From contig SIHP01000017.1 of NCBI GenBank assembly GCA_004762155.1, positions 1 to 63,788 on the forward strand: a DNA stretch of 63,788 nucleotides, in the 5' to 3' direction. This document shows positions 34,142 to 43,857 of this stretch, one piece after another. The position numbers and the translations under genes were made by a program. Source of the DNA: Flavobacteriaceae bacterium (lineage in GTDB: Bacteria; Bacteroidota; Bacteroidia; Flavobacteriales; Flavobacteriaceae). Under the pieces are notes generated by a model, which saw only the letters and a program-made list of their open reading frames with translations, was not told where the DNA came from and ran no database searches. Position 1 is the first letter of the stretch, and the number at the start of each line of letters is the position of its first letter.

Positions 34142-36991
34142 TTATTTACTTAAATACATTTTTCTACGAGAATATAAATCATAGAATTGATCATCTCTTA
34201 AATTATCTATAAATAAAATACTTTCTCCAGTACTCTTCATCTCTGGCCCTAGTTTCTTATTCACATTAGGAAACTTATTGAAAGAGAAAACAGGTTGTTT
34301 AATTGCAAAACCATCTAATTGAGGCTTGAAATTAAAATCAGTTACTTTCTTCTCTCCCAACATAACCTTAGTTGCATAGTTTACATAAGGTTCTTTATAT
34401 GCTTTTGCTATAAAAGGAACCGTACGAGACGCTCTTGGATTTGCTTCAATAATATATACTTTATCATCTTTAATAGCAAACTGAACATTTATCAATCCTA
34501 CCGTTTTTAACTCTAAAGCAATTGTTTTTGTATACTCTCTAATTTGTTCTAACACTAATTCACCTAAATTAAAAGGAGGTAATGTTGAGTTAGAATCTCC
34601 TGAATGTACTCCACAAGGTTCAATATGTTCCATTATTCCAATGATATATACATTTTCACCATCACAAATTGCATCTGCTTCCGCTTCAATAGCTCCGTCT
34701 AAATAATGATCTAATAACAATTGATTTCCTGGCATTTGGCTTAATAAAGAAACCACATGTTTTTCTAACTCTTCTCTATTGATAACAATCTTCATTCCTT
34801 GTCCTCCTAATACATACGATGGACGTACTAAAATTGGAAAATCTAATTTATCAGCAATTACAGAAGCTTCATCTGCTGTCGTTGCAATATCAAACTCTGG
34901 ATAAGGAATGTTATTCTTTTTTAATAAGTTAGAAAACAAACCTCTATCTTCCGCTAAATCTAGAGCTTCAAAACTAGTGCCTAAAATTTTGATACCATAT
35001 TTAGTTAATTTTTCAGCTAATTTTAAGGCTGTTTGACCTCCTAATTGAACAATAACCCCTTCTGGCTTTTCATGCTTAATGATATCGTATATATGTTCCC
35101 AAAAAACAGGTTCAAAATATAATTTATCAGCTGTATCAAAATCTGTAGAAACAGTTTCAGGATTACAGTTGATCATAATAGTTTCATAACCACACTCTGC
35201 TGCTGCCATAATACCATGAACACAACAGTAATCAAACTCAATACCTTGTCCAATCCTATTTGGACCAGAACCTAATACTATAATTTTTTTCTTGTCGCTA
35301 ACCTTGCTTTCATTGTCAGTATAACGTTCTCCGTTAACTTCCATATCACTTTCAAAAGTTGAATAATAATATGGTGTTTTTGCTTCAAACTCAGCAGCAC
35401 AAGTATCTACTAACTTGTATACTCTATTAATACCTAATTCTTCACGCTTATTGTACACTTGACTTTCCAAACAACCTAACATATGAGCAATCTGACGATC
35501 TCCATATCCTTTTTGTTTTGCTTCTAATAATAATTCTTTATCTAAAGTATCTATTTTAAATGTAGATATTTGATTTTTAAGTGCATGTAATTCTTCATAT
35601 TGCTTTAAGAACCACATGTCTATTTTTGTAATCTCATGAATTCTACTTAACGGAATTCCCATTTCAATAGCATCATATATAATAAATACACGATCCCAAG
35701 AAGCATTTGTTAACTTCTCTATTATTTGATCATAATTCTTATTTTCTTTTGCATCTGCACCCAATCCATTACGTTTAATTTCTAACGATTGCGTTGCTTT
35801 ATGTAATGCTTCTTGGAACGAACGTCCAATCCCCATTACTTCTCCTACTGATTTCATTTGTAAACCTAAAGTTCTATCTGAACCTTCAAACTTATCAAAA
35901 TTCCAACGAGGTATTTTTACAATAACATAATCTAATGTAGGCTCAAATAAGGCTGATGTAGATTTTGTAATTTGATTTTGTAATTCATCCAAATGATATC
36001 CCATAGCTAATTTGGCAGCTATTTTTGCAATAGGGTAACCTGTTGCCTTACTTGCTAATGCAGATGAACGAGATACACGTGGATTAATTTCAATTGCAAT
36101 AATTTCTTCTTTTTCATCAGGACTTACAGCAAATTGTACATTACAACCTCCTGCAAAATCTCCAATACTACGCATCATATGAATTGCCATATCACGCATT
36201 TTTTGAAATGTTTTATCGCTTAAGGTCATTGCTGGAGCTACTGTAATAGAATCTCCTGTATGAATTCCTATCGGATCCATGTTTTCAATTGAACAAATAA
36301 TAACTACGTTATCATTTGAGTCCCTTAATAACTCTAATTCATATTCTTTCCAACCAATTAAAGCTTTATCAATCATCACTTCATGGACTGGAGAAACCTC
36401 TAAACCACGTCTCAATAATTCATCAAAATCTTCTTCTTTATATACAAAAGAGGCTCCTTCACCACCTAAAGTAAAAGAAGCTCTAATAATTAATGGAAAT
36501 CCAAACTCTTGTGCTATTTCTTTTCCTTGTAAAAAAGAGGTTGCAGCAGCTTGAGGTGCCATAGGAACACCTATTTCTTCCATTAAAAGTCTAAACTTAT
36601 CACGATCTTCTGTAATATTAATAGCATCAATATTAACACCAATAATGTCTATATTAAAATCTTTCCAAATACCTTTCTCATCCGCTTCAATACATAAATT
36701 TAATGCAGTTTGACCTCCCATTGTAGGCAAAACAGCATCAATCTGTGGGTGTTCTTTTAATATTTGAACAATTGATTTTGTATTTAATGGTAATAAATAT
36801 ACGTGATCCGCCATTGATGGATCCGTCATTATTGTAGCTGGATTAGAATTAATAAGTATTGTTTCTATTCCATCTTCTCTAAGAGATCTTAACGCTTGTG
36901 TTCCTGAATAATCAAATTCACAGGCTTGACCAATTATAATAGGACCAGATCCAATAATTAAAATCGACTTAAGGTTTTGTCTTTTAGGCAT
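34142..36991 (-). CDS. carB: carbamoyl-phosphate synthase large subunit
   Basis: CarB makes carbamoyl phosphate from bicarbonate, ATP and ammonia for pyrimidine and arginine synthesis. 949 residues with two homologous ATP-grasp halves (ILIIGSGPIIIGQACEFDYS at the start; IIVLGSGPNRIGQGIEFDYC opening the second). It stops at about 950 residues and lacks the C-terminal allosteric MGS domain found in the 1073-residue E. coli enzyme, which fits Bacteroidota CarB. A -7 box TATTTTTG on the minus strand (37032-37039) precedes it. carA is not in this window. Confidence 0.97.
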   Translation of the reverse strand: MPKRQNLKSILIIGSGPIIIGQACEFDYSGTQALRSLREDGIETILINSNPATIMTDPSMADHVYLLPLNTKSIVQILKEHPQIDAVLPTMGGQTALNLCIEADEKGIWKDFNIDIIGVNIDAINITEDRDKFRLLMEEIGVPMAPQAAATSFLQGKEIAQEFGFPLIIRASFTLGGEGASFVYKEEDFDELLRRGLEVSPVHEVMIDKALIGWKEYELELLRDSNDNVVIICSIENMDPIGIHTGDSITVAPAMTLSDKTFQKMRDMAIHMMRSIGDFAGGCNVQFAVSPDEKEEIIAIEINPRVSRSSALASKATGYPIAKIAAKLAMGYHLDELQNQITKSTSALFEPTLDYVIVKIPRWNFDKFEGSDRTLGLQMKSVGEVMGIGRSFQEALHKATQSLEIKRNGLGADAKENKNYDQIIEKLTNASWDRVFIIYDAIEMGIPLSRIHEITKIDMWFLKQYEELHALKNQISTFKIDTLDKELLLEAKQKGYGDRQIAHMLGCLESQVYNKREELGINRVYKLVDTCAAEFEAKTPYYYSTFESDMEVNGERYTDNESKVSDKKKIIVLGSGPNRIGQGIEFDYCCVHGIMAAAECGYETIMINCNPETVSTDFDTADKLYFEPVFWEHIYDIIKHEKPEGVIVQLGGQTALKLAEKLTKYGIKILGTSFEALDLAEDRGLFSNLLKKNNIPYPEFDIATTADEASVIADKLDFPILVRPSYVLGGQGMKIVINREELEKHVVSLLSQMPGNQLLLDHYLDGAIEAEADAICDGENVYIIGIMEHIEPCGVHSGDSNSTLPPFNLGELVLEQIREYTKTIALELKTVGLINVQFAIKDDKVYIIEANPRASRTVPFIAKAYKEPYVNYATKVMLGEKKVTDFNFKPQLDGFAIKQPVFSFNKFPNVNKKLGPEMKSTGESILFIDNLRDDQFYDLYSRRKMYLSK

Positions 36992-37031
36992 TGTAAAAAA
37001 TATATTAGTTGTGTGTTGTTATTCTATTTTT

Positions 37032-37039
37032 CAAAAATA
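37032..37039 (-). promoter_or_regulatory. -7 box of carB
   Basis: TATTTTTG on the minus strand, about 41 nt before the carB start and just after the rpmH terminator, so carB has its own promoter. Confidence 0.45.
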
Positions 37040-37056
37040 AGACTTGTTAGGTCTAA

Positions 37057-37090
37057 AAAAAAGGTGTTACTATTAAAAATAGTAACACCT
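37057..37090 (-). terminator. terminator of rpmH
   Basis: Perfect 13-bp stem (37062-37074 with 37078-37090) and eight A residues on the + strand that become the T-run leftwards. Confidence 0.9.
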
Positions 37091-37113
37091 AATATATTAA
37101 CAATTGTTAATCA

Positions 37114-37275
37114 TTATTTCTTTGGTCTTGGAGCTGAAGATACTGTTAAGCTTTTTCTTCCTTTAGCTCTTCTTCTAGCTAAAACTTTTCTACCGTTGGC
37201 AGAAGCCATTCTTTCTCTGAAACCATGTTTGTTTCTTCTCTTTCTCTTTGACGGTTGGTACGTTCTTTTTGGCAT
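37114..37275 (-). CDS. rpmH: 50S ribosomal protein L34
   Basis: A 53-residue basic protein that translates to MPKRTYQPSKRKRRNKHGFR, then ERMASANGRKVLARRRAKGR and a short Bacteroidota tail (KKLTVSSAPRPKK). The N-terminal block is the L34 signature. Start and stop are unambiguous (ATG at 37275, TAA at 37114). A consensus promoter and a strong terminator frame it as a single-gene unit; it is not in the usual dnaA-rnpA context here. Confidence 0.97.
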   Translation of the reverse strand: MPKRTYQPSKRKRRNKHGFRERMASANGRKVLARRRAKGRKSLTVSSAPRPKK

Positions 37276-37346
37276 TATCTATGTCTTTAAAAATCTTCTT
37301 AAATAGTTTTTGCTTTTATAAGAACTCCGTCTACTAAAAGCGTGCG

Positions 37347-37376
37347 CAAATATACAACAGTTTTTTATTCTAACAA
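37347..37376 (-). promoter_or_regulatory. promoter of rpmH
   Basis: Minus-strand TATATTTG (37347-37354) with TTG (37374-37376) at 19 nt. Confidence 0.65.
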
Positions 37377-37456
37377 ATCCTTGTTTTATTTTTTTTGAAA
37401 TATTTTACTAATCACAAAAATACACACTTTTTACAAATCATTTTCAACTTTTTTAT

Positions 37457-37486
37457 TTGTCATCAATAACTTAGTTCTTACTTTTG
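37457..37486 (+). promoter_or_regulatory. promoter of pyrG
   Basis: TTG (37457-37459), 19-nt spacer, TACTTTTG (37479-37486), 18 nt before the pyrG ATG. Confidence 0.65.
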
Positions 37487-37504
37487 CCCAAACCTAACAA
37501 CAGC

Positions 37505-39118
37505 ATGAAAAACACAAAGTATGTTTTTGTAACTGGAGGTGTAACTTCTTCACTTGGTAAAGGAATTATTGCAGCTTCATTAGCAAAATTACTACAAGAA
37601 AGAGGGTACTCTGTTACGATTCAAAAACTAGACCCCTATATAAACATTGACCCAGGAACATTAAATCCTTATGAACACGGAGAATGTTATGTTACTGATG
37701 ATGGAGCAGAAACTGACCTAGACTTAGGGCATTACGAGCGATTTTTAAATATACCTACTTCTCAGGCTAATAATGTTACAACTGGTAGAATATACCAATC
37801 TGTAATTAATAAAGAACGTAAAGGCGAATTTTTAGGGAAAACCGTACAAGTTATACCTCATATAACAGATGAAATAAAACATCGAATTCAAATACTGGGT
37901 AAGACTGGTGATTTTGATATTGTTATTACCGAAATAGGTGGAACTGTTGGAGATATTGAATCACTACCTTATGTTGAAGCAGTTCGCCAATTACAGTGGG
38001 AATTAGGAGAAGAAAATGCAATTGTTATACATTTAACTCTTATACCTTATTTAGCTGCTGCAGGAGAACTAAAAACAAAACCCACACAGCATTCTGTAAA
38101 AATGTTAATGCAAAGCGGATTAAGCCCTAATATATTAGTTTGTAGGTCTGAACATAATATTAACGACGGAATTAAACGAAAACTAGCTTTGTTTTGTAAT
38201 GTTAAAAAGCAAGATGTAATTCAATCTTTGGATGCAGAAACAATATACGATGTTCCTAATTTAATGTATAAAGAAGGGCTTGATCGTGTTGTTTTAGAAA
38301 AACTAGAACTGGATCAAAACAAAGAACCTGCATTAATTGACTGGAATGATTTTGTTACAAAACACAAAAACCCTAAACAAGAAGTTGAGATTGGTTTAAT
38401 TGGTAAATATGTAGAGCTACATGATTCTTACAAATCAATTACAGAAGCTTTTATACATGCTGGATCTTCTAATGAAACAAAAGTAAATGTTCGTTGGATT
38501 CATTCAGAAAAATTAACTCCTGAAAATGTTGTTGATAACTTAAACGGATTAAATGGTGTACTTGTTGCTCCTGGTTTTGGTGATCGTGGTATTGAAGGAA
38601 AAATAGCTGCTGTTCAATATGCTAGAGAACATAATATTCCTTTTTTAGGTATTTGTTTAGGAATGCAAATGGCCGTTATTGAGTTTTCAAGAAATGTTCT
38701 TAATTTACAAAATGCAAATTCTGTAGAGATGAATGAAGACATTGAAAACCCTGTTATTAACCTTATGGAGGAACAAAAAAATGTTACCGAAAAAGGAGGT
38801 ACAATGCGTTTAGGTGCTTGGGATTGTGATTTAATTGAGAATTCAAACGTTTATAAAGCTTATAATAAAACACAAATAAGCGAACGTCATCGTCATAGAT
38901 ATGAATTTAACAACGCTTATAAAAAACAATTAGAAGATGCTGGAATGGTTGCTACTGGTTTAAACCCCAAAACTGGACTTGTTGAAATTGTTGAAATACC
39001 ATCACATCCTTGGTTTGTTGGTGTACAATATCACCCTGAATACAAAAGCACGGTATTAAATCCACATCCTTTGTTTATAGACTTTATAAAAGCTTCTTTA
39101 AAGCAATCAAAAAAATAA
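37505..39118 (+). CDS. pyrG: CTP synthase
   Basis: PyrG converts UTP to CTP using ATP and glutamine-derived ammonia. 537 residues. The synthetase part carries FVTGGVTSSLGKGIIAASLA and QKLDPYINIDPGTLNPYEHG; the glutaminase part has the nucleophile in FLGICLGMQMAV (Cys384) and the catalytic His-Pro-Glu in VGVQYHPEYKS. ATG 37505 is chosen because the in-frame TTG at 37484 lies inside the -7 box, and MKNTKYVFVTGGV is the usual N-terminus. Terminator follows at 39123-39152; yidC is next. Confidence 0.97.
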   Translation: MKNTKYVFVTGGVTSSLGKGIIAASLAKLLQERGYSVTIQKLDPYINIDPGTLNPYEHGECYVTDDGAETDLDLGHYERFLNIPTSQANNVTTGRIYQSVINKERKGEFLGKTVQVIPHITDEIKHRIQILGKTGDFDIVITEIGGTVGDIESLPYVEAVRQLQWELGEENAIVIHLTLIPYLAAAGELKTKPTQHSVKMLMQSGLSPNILVCRSEHNINDGIKRKLALFCNVKKQDVIQSLDAETIYDVPNLMYKEGLDRVVLEKLELDQNKEPALIDWNDFVTKHKNPKQEVEIGLIGKYVELHDSYKSITEAFIHAGSSNETKVNVRWIHSEKLTPENVVDNLNGLNGVLVAPGFGDRGIEGKIAAVQYAREHNIPFLGICLGMQMAVIEFSRNVLNLQNANSVEMNEDIENPVINLMEEQKNVTEKGGTMRLGAWDCDLIENSNVYKAYNKTQISERHRHRYEFNNAYKKQLEDAGMVATGLNPKTGLVEIVEIPSHPWFVGVQYHPEYKSTVLNPHPLFIDFIKASLKQSKK

Positions 39119-39122
39119 ATTT

Positions 39123-39152
39123 AAATCCTGTGAATTTTTTACAGGATTTTTT
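39123..39152 (+). terminator. terminator of pyrG
   Basis: AAATCCTGT (39123-39131) and ACAGGATTT (39141-39149) with T-run. Confidence 0.75.
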
Positions 39153-39235
39153 ATGTTTTAATGGAATACTATTTGAACTACAAAGAGCATCTAAATTAAC
39201 CCTTGTAAAACTGATTAAAAGTTGTTGAGTTTTAC

Positions 39236-39243
39236 TACATTTG
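39236..39243 (+). promoter_or_regulatory. -7 box of yidC
   Basis: TACATTTG, 55 nt before the yidC ATG. No TTG was seen at 19-21 nt upstream. Confidence 0.45.
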
Positions 39244-39298
39244 TCGGGTTTTCTCAAAAAAAGTTATAGAGAAAATGACAAGTTGACATTTATATATC

Positions 39299-41173
39299 AT
39301 GGAAGAAAAAAAATTTGATTTTACCTCGTTTATCGGAATGCTTTTACTAGGAGCTATTATGCTTTGGTGGATGAACTCTAAAGAAGTTGAGGAAGTAGAC
39401 ACTACAAATACAACAGAAACTGAACAAATAGTAAATAAAACTACTACAGAAAACACTTTAACAAATAATCCTGTTGTAAATGACTCTTTACAACAAATTG
39501 CTTTACAAAATAAATTAGGTGCATTTGCCAATAGTGCTATTAATGGTAAAGAAGGTGAAACAGTTATTGAAAATGAATTACTAAAATTAACAATTAGTAA
39601 TAAAGGAGGACAAATAACAAAAGCTTTATTAAAAAACTTTAAAACACATGATCTACTTCCTTTATATTTAATTAAAGAAAATAATGCTTCTTTTAATATT
39701 AATTTTGGAACGTTAGATAATCGTATTTTAAATACTAAAGATTTATTATTCGCTCCTGAAATAACTAAAAATGGAAAAAACACGATACTTTCTATGAAAC
39801 TAAAAGTATCTGAAACTCAATTTTTAGAATATCGCTATGAAATTAAACATGAAGATTATCTTGTTGATTTTGCTGTAAGATCTCAAGGATTAGGAAATAT
39901 AATTAATAGCTCTCAAAAAATTAATTTAGATTGGAACTTAAAAGCTTTTCGTAATGAAAAAAGTATGCGTACAGAAAACATGTACACCTATTTCTATTAC
40001 AAATCAGATGATGAAGTTGAATATTTAAGCCCAAATGATAATGAAATTGCTAATGATGTTAATTGGGTAGCATTTAAACAACATTTCTTTTCTTCAATAT
40101 TAATGAGTGACACTCCTTTTAATGAAGCTAAAATAAATTCTGTTGATTTCTTAGGAGAAGACAAAGATACTGTTTTCACAAAATCATATGGAATTCAAAC
40201 ACCTTTAGCTTTAAATAGCGGTGAATTAAACTATAATATGAAATGGTTTTATGGACCTACAGACTATAACTTATTAAAATCATATGAAGAAACTGACTTA
40301 GATGAAATTGCAGATTTAGGTTGGGGTATATTTGGTACATTAAACAGATATGTTTTCTATCCAGTATTCAATATGTTAAAAGGCTTTATTGGTAGTTATG
40401 GTTTAATTATTATTCTAATGACTATTGTTGTTCGTTTAATTATGTCTCCTGTTTTATACAAATCGTATTTATCAAGTGCTAAAATGAAGGTTATTCGTCC
40501 AGAAATGGAAGAAATAAATAAAAAACTTCCAGGTAAAGAAAATGCCATGAAACGCCAACAAGAAATAATGGCTGTTCAACGAAAAGCTGGTGTAAGCATG
40601 ATGTCTGGTTGTATACCTGCATTAATGCAAATGCCTGTTTTCTTTGCGTTGTTTAAATTTTTCCCAACAAATATAGAGTTCAGACAAAAGTCTTTTCTAT
40701 GGGCTAATGATTTATCTTCTTATGATACTATCTTTAAACTACCTTTTACTATTCCTTTTTATGGGGACCACATTAGTTTATTTCCTATTTTAGCTTCTAT
40801 TGCTATTTTCTTTTACATGAAAATGAATCAGAGTCAGCAAGCAAATATGCAAGCTCCAACTCAAGAAGGAATGCCTGATATGGGGAAAATGATGAAATAC
40901 ATGATCTACTTCTCTCCTATTATGATGTTATTTTTCTTTAACAATTACGCTAGTGGATTAAGTTTATACTACTTCATTTCAAACTTATTAACTATTGCTA
41001 TAATGCTTGTTATTAAAAATTTTGTAATTGATGAAGAAAAAATACACGCACAAATAGAAGAAAACAAGAAAAAACCAGCAAAGAAACAAAGTAAATTTCG
41101 CGAACGTTTAAATGCTGCAATGAAACAAGCTCAAGAACAACAAGAGCTTCAAAAAAAAGGTAAAAAGAAATAA
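39299..41173 (+). CDS. yidC: membrane protein insertase YidC
   Basis: YidC/Oxa1 insertase of 624 residues. N-terminal helix (about residues 8-22), a large periplasmic beta domain (60-345), then five conserved helices. The core runs from NMLKGFIGSYGLIIILMTIV through IPALMQMPVFFALFKFFPTN and MIYFSPIMMLFFFNNYASGL to YYFISNLLTIAIMLV. The positively charged C-terminal tail (KKPAKKQSKFRERLNAAMKQ) binds ribosomes in homologues. It inserts membrane proteins with and without SecYEG. A clear terminator closes the unit. Confidence 0.96.
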   Translation: MEEKKFDFTSFIGMLLLGAIMLWWMNSKEVEEVDTTNTTETEQIVNKTTTENTLTNNPVVNDSLQQIALQNKLGAFANSAINGKEGETVIENELLKLTISNKGGQITKALLKNFKTHDLLPLYLIKENNASFNINFGTLDNRILNTKDLLFAPEITKNGKNTILSMKLKVSETQFLEYRYEIKHEDYLVDFAVRSQGLGNIINSSQKINLDWNLKAFRNEKSMRTENMYTYFYYKSDDEVEYLSPNDNEIANDVNWVAFKQHFFSSILMSDTPFNEAKINSVDFLGEDKDTVFTKSYGIQTPLALNSGELNYNMKWFYGPTDYNLLKSYEETDLDEIADLGWGIFGTLNRYVFYPVFNMLKGFIGSYGLIIILMTIVVRLIMSPVLYKSYLSSAKMKVIRPEMEEINKKLPGKENAMKRQQEIMAVQRKAGVSMMSGCIPALMQMPVFFALFKFFPTNIEFRQKSFLWANDLSSYDTIFKLPFTIPFYGDHISLFPILASIAIFFYMKMNQSQQANMQAPTQEGMPDMGKMMKYMIYFSPIMMLFFFNNYASGLSLYYFISNLLTIAIMLVIKNFVIDEEKIHAQIEENKKKPAKKQSKFRERLNAAMKQAQEQQELQKKGKKK

Positions 41174-41193
41174 TATAACTTTATACATTTCAC

Positions 41194-41226
41194 AAAAAAA
41201 GGTCGCTTATAGCGACCTTTTTTATC
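41194..41226 (+). terminator. terminator of yidC
   Basis: AAAGGTCGC (41198-41206) with GCGACCTTT (41212-41220) around TTATA; A-run before and T-run after. Confidence 0.85.
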
Positions 41227-41308
41227 TTTAACATTGTTTTAACAGTATTACAATAAACCTTTAGCAAACTTTGTCGTCTAAATACTTTTAAAAACACATT
41301 CAAAAAAG

Positions 41309-43714
41309 ATGAGAAAATTATTACTATTTTGTTTTTTAATATCCCTAAGTATTACTGCACAAAAAAATATTAAAGTTTCTGGTAAAATTATAGAAACCAA
41401 TACCAAACAACCTCTTGAATATGCCACTTTTATTTTAACCAATACAAAAACAAAACAAGTTTTTGGTGATGTTACCAACATGGAAGGTAATTTTTCTTTC
41501 AAATTACCTAAAGGAAATTACAATATTAAAGTTGAATTTATTGGATTTAAAACAAAAACACTTCCTACTAAAAACCTTCAAAATGATACTAATTTTGGAA
41601 CCATAACTCTTTCCGAAGATTCTGAAACTCTAGATGAAGTAGAGATAATTGCGGAAAAATCTACAGTCGAAATACGTTTAGATAAAAAAATATACAACGT
41701 TGGTAAAGACATGACTATAAAAGGTGGAAATGCTAGTGATGTTTTAGATAATGTTCCATCTGTTAATGTAGATGCTGAAGGAGCTGTTAGTTTACGTGGA
41801 AATGAAGATGTGCGTATACTTATTAATGGAAAACCATCTGCTTTAGTTGGCTTAAGTGGAACAGAAGCACTTAGAAATCTTCCTGCAGACGCTATTGAAA
41901 AAGTAGAAGTTATCACCTCTCCTTCTGCTAGATATGATGCTGAAGGAACAGCAGGAATATTAAATATAATTCTTCGTAAAGGAAAAGTTATTGGATTTAA
42001 TGGTTCTATTGGTCTTACTGTTGGGAATCCAGACCAAGTTAATATTGCTCCAAACTTAAATTATAGAACAAAAAAGGTAAATCTTTTTTCTAATTTAGGC
42101 TACACATACAGAAATGGACCTGGAAGAGCTGACTTTGAAACGCGTTATTTAGATGAAAATCAAAACATAACTGATTATTTGGTTCAAGATAGAGACTATG
42201 ATCGTATTAGAAAAAATTTCAATGGTTCTATTGGTTTAGAATACTTTATTAATGATGACAGTTCCATTACAGGAACTTTCACATACCAAAATTCTAAAGG
42301 AGATGATTTTTCCGTTAATGAAAGTTATAGTGGAGAAAACCTTAACTCTTTAATTAATTCATCTACAAGAACTATAAATGAAATTAGTAATGAAGACACG
42401 AAACAATTTGCATTAAACTATTCTAATAAATTTGATGACAAAGGGCATATTCTTACAGCCGATTTACAATATAGTGACAATTATGAAGAACAAATTTCAG
42501 AAATTTTAGAGAATGGTTCTTTTGACAGTACCAATGATGAATACACTGATGTTCAATCTTATTTATTACAAATAGATTATGTTTTACCTTTAAAAGAAAA
42601 AAGCCAATTAGAATTAGGCCATAAAACTGAAGTTGATAATTTAAGCTCAAACTTTTTAACGACTAATGATTTAGGAGAAGTTATAGATCAAGTTTTAAAT
42701 TTTGATCAAACAATTTATTCTTATTATGCCCAATATGGTAACAAAATAAATAAAATGTCTTATTTATTAGGACTAAGAGCCGAGACTACTGAAATTGAAT
42801 TAGACCTTGAAGGAAGTAATAATATTGCTGCATCTAAAGATTATACAGAATTGTTTCCTACAGTAAATTTAGGCTATGAATTTAATGACAATGATAATAT
42901 TAGCTTAGGCTATAATAGAAGAATTAGAAGACCTCGTAATCGATTTTTAAACCCTTTTCGTACACAAAGTTCTGCTACATTTATTTTTGTTGGAAACCCA
43001 GATTTAGATCCAACTTTCACAAATTCATTTGACTTAGGCTATAATACACGAATTAAAAAAGTAACCTTTGGTACTTCTATATATTATCAAGAATCTACAA
43101 ATCCTTTTTATGTAGTTAGTAGAACAATTGACAATGGTACTGTTGAAATTCGTCAACCTATAAATTTAGATTCTGAAAATCGTTATGGTTTTGAAGCTAA
43201 TGCTAATTACAGTCCTTTTAAATGGATGCGTTTGTCTGGTAGTTTTAACTTTTTTAGTTTTAAAACAGATGCTTTTACTTATTCTTATGTAGAAGATGGA
43301 ATAACCGAAAATATTGATTTAGAAGAAGTACAAAGTACAAGTTGGTTTGCACGTTTTAATTCTCGTATTACTTTGCCTGCCAAAATAGAATGGCAAACAC
43401 GTGTTATGTATAGAGGCCCTCAAAAAACAGCACAAACAGATAGAGAAGGAATGTTTGTAACAAACCTTGCTTTTAGTAAAGACATACTTAAAGACAAAGC
43501 TTCACTTGTTTTAAATGTTAGTGACTTATTTAATACCAGAAAAAGAGAACTTATAACATATAATGAAAATCGTACTAACCCGGAAAGTATAACAGATCTT
43601 GCATTTCAATGGAGAGTTCGTCAAATCAACTTAACTTTCACGTATCGTTTTAATCAAAAAAAGAAGAGAGAGAAAAAAGAACGTGAATTTGAAGGTGGTG
43701 GCGAAGCCTTATAA
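41309..43714 (+). CDS. outer-membrane TonB-dependent receptor (OMP_b-brl_3 type)
   Basis: An 801-residue outer-membrane protein: signal peptide (1-18), carboxypeptidase-like domain (IKVSGKIIETNTKQPLEYAT, then FILTNTKTKQVF, about 21-105), plug-like domain (DVLDNVPSVNVDAEGAVSLR, then VRILINGKPSALVGL, about 125-225), and a barrel of the OMP family 3 type. The end is RFNQKKKREKKEREFEGGGE, a charged tail beyond the last strand. TonB-dependent uptake of an unknown substrate; no SusD partner is nearby, so a glycan-uptake pair is unlikely. Confidence 0.8.
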   Translation: MRKLLLFCFLISLSITAQKNIKVSGKIIETNTKQPLEYATFILTNTKTKQVFGDVTNMEGNFSFKLPKGNYNIKVEFIGFKTKTLPTKNLQNDTNFGTITLSEDSETLDEVEIIAEKSTVEIRLDKKIYNVGKDMTIKGGNASDVLDNVPSVNVDAEGAVSLRGNEDVRILINGKPSALVGLSGTEALRNLPADAIEKVEVITSPSARYDAEGTAGILNIILRKGKVIGFNGSIGLTVGNPDQVNIAPNLNYRTKKVNLFSNLGYTYRNGPGRADFETRYLDENQNITDYLVQDRDYDRIRKNFNGSIGLEYFINDDSSITGTFTYQNSKGDDFSVNESYSGENLNSLINSSTRTINEISNEDTKQFALNYSNKFDDKGHILTADLQYSDNYEEQISEILENGSFDSTNDEYTDVQSYLLQIDYVLPLKEKSQLELGHKTEVDNLSSNFLTTNDLGEVIDQVLNFDQTIYSYYAQYGNKINKMSYLLGLRAETTEIELDLEGSNNIAASKDYTELFPTVNLGYEFNDNDNISLGYNRRIRRPRNRFLNPFRTQSSATFIFVGNPDLDPTFTNSFDLGYNTRIKKVTFGTSIYYQESTNPFYVVSRTIDNGTVEIRQPINLDSENRYGFEANANYSPFKWMRLSGSFNFFSFKTDAFTYSYVEDGITENIDLEEVQSTSWFARFNSRITLPAKIEWQTRVMYRGPQKTAQTDREGMFVTNLAFSKDILKDKASLVLNVSDLFNTRKRELITYNENRTNPESITDLAFQWRVRQINLTFTYRFNQKKKREKKEREFEGGGEAL

Positions 43715-43735
43715 GAGAACCTCAATAAAAACAGA

Positions 43736-43775
43736 AAAACACCTTGTAAATTCACATTTAACAAGGTGTTTTTTT
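43736..43775 (+). terminator. terminator of the outer-membrane receptor
   Basis: AACACCTTGT (43738-43747) with ACAAGGTGTT (43761-43770) and a T-run. Confidence 0.75.
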
Positions 43776-43857
43776 ATAAAAAACAAAAAATAACCCCCTA
43801 AAAACTAGTGATTTAATATTTTTTACTTATATTGGTAGATAAGAAACCCCTACCAAT

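Noticed and set aside
39235..39783. 182-codon frame on the minus strand over yidC
   Set aside because: Antisense shadow of a well-supported core gene; the hydrophobic composition comes from the AT-rich complement.
41309..43714. SusC of a polysaccharide utilisation locus
   Set aside because: There is no SusD-like gene or glycoside hydrolase next to it, and the barrel type is not SusC.
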